Origin: Platanthera guangdongensis
Lineage: Eukaryota; Streptophyta; Magnoliopsida; Asparagales; Orchidaceae
Assembly (NCBI GenBank): GCA_039583875.1
Contig: CM077166.1
Span: 78,552,564-78,616,563, forward strand
Length of the DNA: 64,000 nt
Direction of reading: 5' to 3'
The notes beneath the pieces were generated by a model. It worked only from the letters and a program-made list of their open reading frames with translations, did no database searches and was not told the DNA's origin. Positions 55,592-64,000 of the stretch are shown piece after piece. The position numbers and the translations under genes were made by a program. Numbering within the stretch: position 1 is the stretch's first letter; every line of letters starts with the position of its first letter.

Positions 55592-58500
55592 CAACCAACC
55601 CTACTCAAGTCTTCCTAGACCTTAAGGGAGTCCAATGGGTCACCAAAGATCCATTGGGGTAAACCCAAATGGTCATGTTGACCAAGGTCAACTCTATTCT
55701 AGTGTTAGGTCAAATTAACCTAAATGAGAAAACCCAAGCTCAAACCCATTTCCCCCACTTGGGCTAACCTCATTTTTATTATTAATATGAGTTAGTGGGC
55801 TGCCAATAGGCTGGAGTAGACATCAAAATTCGGCCATGGTGAGTAGGAGAGAGAAAGCTCCATTTTTCCCTTTAATGGAGGAGAGAGAAAGTGAGAAAAG
55901 GAGGCCATTCATGTCCAAGGGAGACCAAGGGCCTCTCCAATTGATTACAAAGGCTGAATGCATTCCCCCTCATCAGGTTTGAAGAGTTGAATAGCCATGG
56001 CCAGCCACCCAAGGTGGCTGAAACTAATTTCTTCAATATGGAGGAGAGAGAAAGTGAGAAAGAGAAGATCATTCATGGTGGGGAAGGTGAATCACCCATC
56101 CATTCTTCACCAATTAATTAGTATTCATCTCCCCTATCAGTTTTGAGGAGTTTCCAAACGAATTGGGACCAAGGGGAGGTGAATTTCAAGGGATTTTCTC
56201 CATGGCCGAAATTCCCTTTCATGGCCATTAATGGCTTTGAAGCCATGCCCCTTCCCATATCAAACTGACTCCTTTATCATCTTCAGAGCATCATAAGAAG
56301 TGGATTTAGGCCTTTACATCACTACTTTTGCTTAAGGATAGAGATCTGAAGGTGGAAGCTTTTGGAGCTCGGCGGCCATGGCGCACCACCACCAAACACG
56401 TCGGCAAGCACGATTGAAGGTCCTCCTCTACTCCTCTCTTCGTGGGCTAGAATCCTATATCAATTAGGAGAGAAATCAGGCTCAATTGAGCTGGATCGGG
56501 TGAGGAAAATTTCAGTTTTTCATGGCTTTTTATACCTCGTGAGTTCGTCGGAAACCACCCCTCCGGCGGCCGTGCCGCCGCCCGGCGATAGCTCCCACCT
56601 CAACGAAGGTGGTGGCGGTGGTGGCTGGCTAGGGAGGTGGCCGGGTGGCCGGGAAATGAGCTTGGAGTTCAGACAATCCCAGCCCTTGGCTGGAGGAAGA
56701 AGATGACCAGGAGCCCCATGATTTTGCTTTAAGATCCGTGCTGGATCAGATTTTATTAATTCCTGTTTATTTAATTTCTGCCTCATTTCTGGGTTGTTTT
56801 TAAATTAAATATTATAAATACTTAGGTGCTGTTTTAGAAATAGTTGTCAACATGAACATTGTAGCTCTATGGGTCTAATTTAATTTAAAATTTGTTTCAA
56901 CCAATTTGGGTAAGTGGTTTGACCACAACATTCATTTTGGTGAGGGCTGTACCTAGGCTAGACCAGAAACTATTTTGAGTGCCCCATCATTCCATCCATC
57001 CAAATGACCTGAAATTTTGTATGAGGGTCATTCTTACCTATGCCTAGAACCTATAAAAAATTGGGAATTTTTGGAAAAGAGTTTCCTAAAGTGTTTGTAG
57101 AAATTTAATAAATAATGTAGGAATTATTTAAATGGTCCAATGACCTCTAAACACTCCAAAATTTTGGTGGGTGGTGGTGGGGGTCAATACAAAGCTCTGG
57201 TTACAATCTCATCTCATTTGGAGATGGTTTGGATAGAAAACATGAAAACCCTAGCCTTTCCATAATAAGGGTATTTTGGACAAAAGTGCACTTTAGGTTT
57301 TTGAGTGGCCAAACCACCTCAACAGAGGATGAAATTGGGGACACTGACTTGACATGACTTTTATCACCCTTCCATGGAAGATGGGGTGGATTGCAATAGG
57401 TTTGCCTTAGGACCTAAGGCCAAACCCCAAGGAGGGGCATTTGTGTCGTGTGAAGGGCTAGGGGTCAAAAGACCATGTATGGACTTGAAACTTGGTAGGG
57501 TGAGAACTAGAGTAGCTAAAACACTCTGGTGAAATTCTTAAGGGATTTGGGCATGGGTAGGACCCTCTAAACCCTAACCTTATTTTAGGGCACAAAATGT
57601 GTAGAGATATAATAGGTTACTAAAACTCATTGAACATGAATGAAACTTGGGTAGAGTAGTCTTATGGTGAGTATGAGCCTCTGGAAATTATTGTAGGGTG
57701 TTTGGAAGAAATTAACATATACTTCTAGTTAAAATCTTTAAGTTGCCCCTTAGGATGATTGTGATAAAATCATGGTTAAACTATCTTAAAATGTTATGAA
57801 ACTTGGTAAGTGAGGATGTATGATCATACTATAGCCATGGTAAAGTTTGTGTAATTTTTGGATAATATTTTATGGTATGTCTCTATTTAATTCCATTTAT
57901 TGTATTTATATTGAATTAATTAATTAGAGCCTGAAATCTTGCTGAAGAGTTGAGAAACTTTTGATTTTTTGTTCAATAGTCATATTATGTTTATCATAAA
58001 TTTTGTGGAGCATTTACCTGTCTGGTGTTGGTACATCATGTTCAAACTTGGGGTTTTGGATTAACAGAATAATTAAATAAATTACCAGATAAATTAGGAA
58101 AATTATGAAATTCTGGATTTAGGCTAAAAAGGTCATGTCAGCCCTCCATTAATTATTATAAGGTTACTGGATGAATATTTTAGGTACCTCTCATTTTACA
58201 CATTATATAGCTTGGGTTTGTCTGCATTTAGTAAAACTGCGGAATTTAATTTGGAATATGAATTTGGGCACATGAGTTGGGGTTAGAAGTTTGCTGGTTG
58301 GAGAATCAAAAATGAGTTCACCATTGGAAGATAGGATGAGTAGGGTGTTGGTTTGACTAGTGTTAGGTGGGTCTCGAGATTGACGAAAGATCGCCTTTCC
58401 CGTGGGGAGGAAGTGTCAAATACTATAGGGTTAGATGCAGTACAACAAGTAAGGGTTTGGTAAATCTAATAACAACCAATAATATTAAGTGCCTTACGAA

Positions 58501-59950
58501 AGGGAACTTTGGGCGTAATCCCATCGTAGTTCCTAGTGCCTTCGAGAGCCCTTCACGGGGAATACCTTCGACAGTCCTGGGCTAACATAAACATTAAGAA
58601 TAAAATATTACAAGAGCAACTAGTATAACTAGGGTTGCACATTCACACACCCCGGTAGCTCGGGAGGTTGATTAGGTTGTTTTGATTTCCATCCAGACAG
58701 TTCGTTTGGAAGGAAGATGCACGGACGGATAGTCCGGGGTGCCAGTGGCTCAAAATGTTTTGGATACAAATAAGGTGGTGGGTCTTCGGTATCGGACGGT
58801 CGTTCACACCGACGTCGATACGTCGGGTCGGTGGTGTGGGACACTTAGCCAAAGAAAGTCTGGTGGATATTGCCAGCATTAGTACGCGGATACTCTAGGT
58901 TGTGTTCTTCTAGGGTCGTACGGGAGGGCTAAGCATGGTAGTGTGGATACCCGCCCAGGAGTGGGTGGCACGACCCACTGTCTCCGTTTGCCACTACGGT
59001 GTTTCCTGGGAGTGAAACTAGCTGCCCAAATAAAGGGAACTAAAGGTCTGTGCGCATAGAGTCATGTGCGTGGGTTGCACTTGCATGAATCATGACACAG
59101 CATACTTGCACACAACCGACACCCCAACGTATAAATTAGTATAAGACTTTTTATACAGTGGGTGCCTTGCAGAAGACCCCTTAACTTATATGTTTGTATG
59201 CGCATTCATATAAGTTAAGGTTACTTATTTCTTACTTTGACTTCCTTACATTTTCTGCTTATTCTACTTATTTACTTTATTGCTTACTATTGTAGAACTG
59301 CTGGTTTGTACTTTTCTTCCTTAGCTATTTATACAAAATAAATAACTGCTAGACTAGTTCCACTATCACCTGCTTGGCTTACTCTCCACCTTTATAGCTT
59401 CCCTTTCCTCCTCCCCACTCGGTGCCTAAGATCTATGGGGGGAGGGGTAGGGGGATGATAGGGCTTAGTCTTTATGACTAATGGTTTTTGGACCACAACA
59501 TTACAGGGGCTCCGGATGGGAGACAGGGACCAGTAGCTCAAGGACCAGCACCAGCGGAGTACGGTGCACTTGTAGGTGGGTCAGTTTAGTACCGGGGCAC
59601 CAACGACCAGCTCTGTGAGTGATAGTCTTTATATAGCTTCCGCGAGAGATTGTAGCGAGGATCTGTTGTACCGGGCTTAAGCCCGTTTATATTTCCATTT
59701 TGTTACTTTGCAGTACTTTCCCTTTTCTATATATGTACTGGTTGTGATTTCTCTTATTACCTATGATATTTGTGGACTCAGCTATTTCATTTCTGAATAC
59801 TGCTCTCTTTGTGTTGATCGAAATGGTCGGAAGAAAAAGCATTTTGTAGTGGCCGCTTCCCGAGAGTTGGGGCCACCACAAAACGGCGGCTCTAGGCAAA
59901 AGACCCCGGGGTTTAAAAAGAAAAAGGGGGGGGGGGGGGGGGGTCTTACA

Positions 59951-62174
59951 TGTGGTATCCGAGGAAACCTCGATCGAAAGAGAAGTAGTCCACAAAAACC
60001 TTAGGCCACCCCCGTGCGAGCTTAGTTTGCAGACAAACTAGCAGCGGAATCAGTGGTGTGCCCATAAGGGAAATCACATGTAGAAGTCCATTATTCTCCT
60101 TCCATTCATTCCATTTGTACGATAGTTAACAATTGGAATTCTTTTTTGTAGCCTGTGACAAACCATGCCTCAAGCAGGGAGCACCTCCGGCTGCGAAGGT
60201 CCCATCTTATAATTCTCTAGTCAAAGAGTTAGACTCAACCCACTAGGAGACATGATTAATCAAGATAACATATAGTATGCCCTAGTCTAAAATAGACCTC
60301 GGGTATGAACTTGGTTAAGATAAGGAGATACCTAAAGAGAATAAAGGAGGAGTATAACACGAGAATGGCTACCTAAGCCATAAACTCAGGTGGCCCTACG
60401 GTCCCTCTCAAGGATTACTCAAACCGAATGGACTTCTTTAAGGAGAATTGAGACAAAAATCCATTAGCAGAATGGTAGAAGACACATAGTCTCAACCCTC
60501 GTACCAGTAACAAGATTACCTGGAGACAACCACCATGACAAGAACCGAGGGTCGGATAGGAATTCAAGTTCGGAAGAGACTTGGTTGGAATTGGGAACTT
60601 TTTGACCCGGATAATGTTGTCATAAATGTGACTCAGAGGGTTTAAAGTATGGAGTATATCAACAAGTTTCAGGTTGGAACCCCAAGTCGAAGATTGATGC
60701 CTTAGGGACTATACACCCAGCTAGGACGGATATAACATGGCAATATCGAAGATACTTAGCCCAAGGGCGGTAGGGGGCTTATCTTTTATTTATTGGGGCT
60801 TATCTTTTGTTTATTGGGGGCTTATCTTTTGTTTATTGTGCAAATTAGTTATTGACTTGGGTTTCCCTTAGACATCATCTAGAAAACTTTGTGTCGTGAA
60901 TATAGTGAAATGAACGTAAACCGTATTCGGTGCTACTCTGGCGTATTCGTAGGGATAAGAATCTGATTATGAAGTGGAGATTTTATAGAGTCGTTGGCTA
61001 CCCATATAAATGAGAAATTTAATCACCGAAAGTTTGGTGTATCTAGGAACGTGTATCTCCATGAAGTGAAGAAGGGCGTCATGGATTTTGTGACGCACGG
61101 CGAGGTATGTCGCTCGATGAAGGTTAAGTGCAAGAATTTTTGGGGAACTATTACAGTCACTGCCTGAGTTAGAGTGGAAGTTCGAGGATATAATTAGGGA
61201 TTTTCATACACAGGATTCCTCATCCACACTCTGGGCATAATTATAATTGGAACATCAATGATAGACTGGACGAGATAGCTGGGGTCACCCCGACCCGGAA
61301 GAAAACTCCCAAGGGTATTTCATGAAATTTTTGAGTAGTTGTCCGTTATCATGGTGTGCTCAAGATGATCGTGTCGAACAAGGATGGATAGTGTACGTCC
61401 AAGGAGAGAACCTCAGTCCAGGATTATCTGTGCTCTCGATCGACATTCAATACATCTCTCCACCCTCGTATGTAGGTTCAAGATTCCACTATCATGGATC
61501 TAGGATTAAGATCCTCAGGCACTTGACTCAGAGTTTGCGGAGGATACTAATGCTCAGGTTAGGTTGATCCGGGATAGGATGCTGGAAGCCCAGAGAAGGC
61601 AGGCCAAATATTACGATGCAAGGCATCGTCAGGTGGAGTTCCAGGTAGGAGAGCGGGTCTTCTTGAAGATACGTCTGGTTCAAGAAGTCTCGTGGGTACA
61701 CGGGCGGAAGAAGCTCAGTCCAAGGAATATGGGTCATTACAGGATCCTAGAGCGGATCGGCCCATTGGCTTATAGACTGGAGCTACTGCCGGAGTTAGCG
61801 ATTTTGCACGATGTCTTCCACGTCTCCTCTCTTAGGAAGGCTTTACTATAGCCAGAACAACAGGTTCTTGGTATAGATGGCTCGACAGCTTTTGATCAAT
61901 CGGTGTGTTGTGAGCCGGTCAGGATAGATGATACAGCGGTGCGGGTCTTGCGGTGTAAGAAGGTCCCGATAGTCAAGGTCCTTTAGATGAACCATGGGTA
62001 GGAGGAGCATACTTGGGTGCCACCGAATCTAATACCGCAGAGATACCCGGTTCTCTCCGGGTAAAGTATACGTTTAATTTCCTATGGGATGTTACATTAA
62101 GTTACTCTTAGTAGAAACCCTGCAGCCTAACCTGAATTTCGAGGACGAAATTTTTATTTTTGTTTATTGGGATT
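59951..62174 (+). pseudogene. Gypsy-4 interior: PBS, lost gag/RT, decayed integrase and chromodomain
   Basis: PBS-like TGGTATCCGAGG at 59,953-59,964. A leader to about 60,165 ends in TTTTTTGTAGCC and ATGCCTCAAGCAGG. From 60,200 to 60,900 I recognise nothing. Integrase traces: VKKGVMDFVTHGEVC near 61,060-61,110, LLQSLPELEWKFEDI near 61,145-61,190. The best part is 61,564-61,851 (RRQAKYYDARHRQVEF, KKLSPRNMGHYRILERIGPLAYRLELLPELAILHDVFHVSSLRKALL), then a chromodomain block with stops (to about 62,010). Normal interiors exceed 4 kb, so gag, RT and RNase H are deleted. The PPT is degenerate (TTTATTGGGATT). Confidence 0.78.
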
Positions 62175-64000
62175 TGTAACATCCCATTTCTAACTAGACC
62201 CCTAAGAGTGGTTTTGTCATGACTAGGTCATGACAAAACCCTAGGAAGCCCAAGAAGATCAAGTGAGCTTAGGCATGAAGTTGGAAATCACCACGGTCTG
62301 CAAATAGTAGAATTCTAAATAATAGTTTAGGATGACCATAGGGCTACACCTTGACCCCAGGACCCTACCACAACACCGCCAAACACTTTGGGATGTCCAT
62401 AGGGCCACTAAGGACCCATTGTAGGCAGTCAAAGGGGTTAAGTTGACCTAAGTCAAACCTAACCCTAAATGAGTCAAACTAGCCTACTCAGGGACAATTG
62501 ACCTTCCCCTATCCAAGTGAACACCACCCATGCCCTCCTAACCCTAACGTGAGGCCAATGGGTCACCAAGGACCCATTGGGGTCAACCCAAGAGTCTATG
62601 TTGACCAAAGTCAACTCTAGCCCTAATTTGGTCAAAGTACCCTTCCTAAGGGTAGGTGACCTCCAAAGTGCCAAGACAACCCTACCCAACCCTTCCTAGA
62701 TCTTAGGAGAGGTCAATGGGCACCAAGGACCCATTGGGGTCAACCAAAGAGGCTAAGTTGACCCAAGTCAACCCTAGCTTCAAAAAGGGGTCAAAGTGCC
62801 CTAACTAAGAGTCAAGTGACCCCCAAGATGCCCAACCAACCCTACTCAAGTCTTCCTAGACATTAAGGCAGTCCAATAGGTCACCAAGGACCCATTGGGG
62901 TCAACCCAAATGGTCATGTTGACCAAGGTCAACTCTATTCTAGTGTTAGGTCAAATTAGCCTAAATGGGCTAACCCAAGCTCAAACCCATTTCCCCCACT
63001 TGGGCTAACCTCATTTTTATTATTAATATGAGTTAGTGGGCTGCCAATATGCTGGAGTAGACATCAAAATTCGGCCTTGGTGAGTATGAGAGAGAAAGCT
63101 CCATTTTTCCCTTTAATGGAGGAGAGTGAAAGTGAGAAAAGGAGGTCATTCATGGCCAAGGGAGACCAAGGGCCTCTCCAATTGATTCCAAAGGCTGAAT
63201 GCATTCCCCCTCATCAGGTTTGAGGAGTTGAATAGCCATGGCCAGTCACCCAAGGTGGCTGAAACCCATTTCTTCAATATGGAAGAGAGAGAAAGTGAGA
63301 AAGAGAAGGTCATTCATGGTGGGGAAGGTGAATCACCCCTCCATTCTTCACCAATTAATTAGTATTCATCTCCCCTATCAGTTTTGAGGAGTTTCCAAAC
63401 GAATTGGGACCAAGGGGAGGTGAATTTCAAAGGATTTTCTCCATGGCCGAAATTCCCTTTCATGGCCATTAATGGCTTTGAAGACATGCCCCTTCCCATA
63501 CCTAACTGACCCCTTTATCATCTTCAGAGCATCATAAGAAGTGGATTTAGCCCTTTAAATCACTACTTTTGCTTAAGGATAGAGATCTGGAAGTGGAAGC
63601 TTTTGGAGCTCGGCGGCCATGGCACACCACCACCAAACACATTGGCAAGCACGATTGAAGGTCCTCGTCTACTCCTCTCTTCGTGGGCTAGAATCCTAGA
63701 TCAATTAGGAGAGAAATCGGGCTCAATTGAGCCAGATCGGGTGAGGAAAATTTCATGTTTTTCATGGCTTTTTATACCTCGTGATTTCGCCATAAACCAC
63801 CCCTCCGGCGGCCGTGCCGTCGCCCGGCGATAGCCCCCACCTCAACGAAGGTGGTGGCGGTGGTGGCCGGCCAGGGAGGTGGCCGGGTGGCCGGGAAATG
63901 AGCTTGGAGTTCAGCCAATCCCAGACCCTGGCTGGAGGAAGAAGATGACCAGGAGCCCCACGATTTTGCTTTAAGATCCGTGCTGGATCAGATTTTATTA
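62175..64000 (+). repeat. Gypsy-4 3' LTR, cut by the window end
   Basis: Starts TGTAACATCCCATTTCTAAC; collinear with 53,330-53,993 plus 55,597-56,758. It lacks the solo LTR and so preserves its empty target site. ORFs in it (62,474-62,689, 63,603-63,833) are chance. Confidence 0.92.

Larger units (their letters stand above)
53555..55790. repeat. GTTGACC...GTCAAC / TGGGTCACCAAGGACCCA repeats of the Gypsy-4 LTR
   Basis: Four irregular units of about 140-160 bp (near 53,555, 53,712, 53,870 and 55,632; the last two are separated by the solo LTR). Each contains CAATGGGTCACCAAGGACCC and TTGACC(A/C)AAGTCAAC, both self-complementary. Confidence 0.85.
53330..59950 (+). repeat. Gypsy-4 5' LTR (about 5.0 kb without the solo LTR)
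   Basis: Starts TGTAACATCCCATTTC and ends in a run of 17 G plus TCTTACA (59,927-59,950), followed by a PBS. A 1.6-kb solo LTR is inserted at 53,994. After removal the first 1.8 kb align with 62,175-64,000 at roughly 94%. It contains TTGTCATGACTA...TCATGACAA (about 53,369-53,391), the TTGACC/GTCAAC repeats and a GC-rich block (56,560-56,640). No ORF is credible in 56,760-59,900. Confidence 0.82.

Noticed and set aside
56362..56786. Overlapping 114- and 88-aa ORFs on both strands
   Set aside because: A GC-rich block of the Gypsy-4 LTR; low complexity, and disrupted in the second LTR copy (63,603-63,833).

Overview
The window is plant (angiosperm) nuclear heterochromatin. It consists almost entirely of nested LTR retrotransposons, and I see no host gene, rRNA, tRNA gene or CRISPR. 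The evidence for a plant is the element set: chromovirus-type Ty3/gypsy pol with chromodomains, SIRE-like and TNT1-94-like Ty1/copia, and primer-binding sites matching plant initiator tRNA-Met. I cannot name the species.

Layout. (1) 1-19,045: a decayed gypsy element (Gypsy-1) is split at 1,349/15,002 by a complete SIRE-like copia (Copia-1, 1,350-15,001, 1,640-bp LTRs, TSD ATAGT). Copia-1 is itself split by a minus-strand gag-only element (TR-GAG-like, 5,392-9,915, TSD GGCCA). (2) 19,046-19,776: microsatellite and GC-hairpin/AT-rich repeats, possibly Helitron-like. (3) 19,777-33,177: a second gypsy (Gypsy-2) with an odd LTR whose ends are about 0.48-kb inverted repeats. Its gag is split by a recent non-autonomous copia (Copia-4, 23,534-29,633, TSD TTCTT) whose integrase ORF is open but has lost all three catalytic acidic residues. 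(4) 33,178-43,618: Copia-3, an intact 1,319-codon gag-pol on the minus strand. Its 3' end and 3' LTR lie 3.8 kb away in the opposite orientation; an inversion of about 33,178-36,990 explains this. (5) 43,619-53,329: pieces of chromovirus LTRs, a probable Tat/Athila-type solo LTR (45,679-47,405), a decayed copia 5' end (48.6-49.9 kb) and a minus-strand gypsy 3' end (Gypsy-3). (6) 53,330-64,000: Gypsy-4, with 5-kb LTRs, a small decayed interior and a solo LTR (53,994-55,591) whose empty site is preserved in the Gypsy-4 3' LTR.

The most striking pattern is that nearly every LTR family here carries its own array of short self-complementary repeats. Most are built on a TCGAC/CTCGACGA-type core, and in four copia families they lie upstream of a candidate TATA box. 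Two otherwise unrelated copia families (Copia-1 and Copia-3) share the same array word. The arrays could be binding sites, hairpin or siRNA sources, or recombination hot spots; the sequence alone does not decide. All functional statements are inferred from motifs. LTR identities were counted by eye and are approximate.
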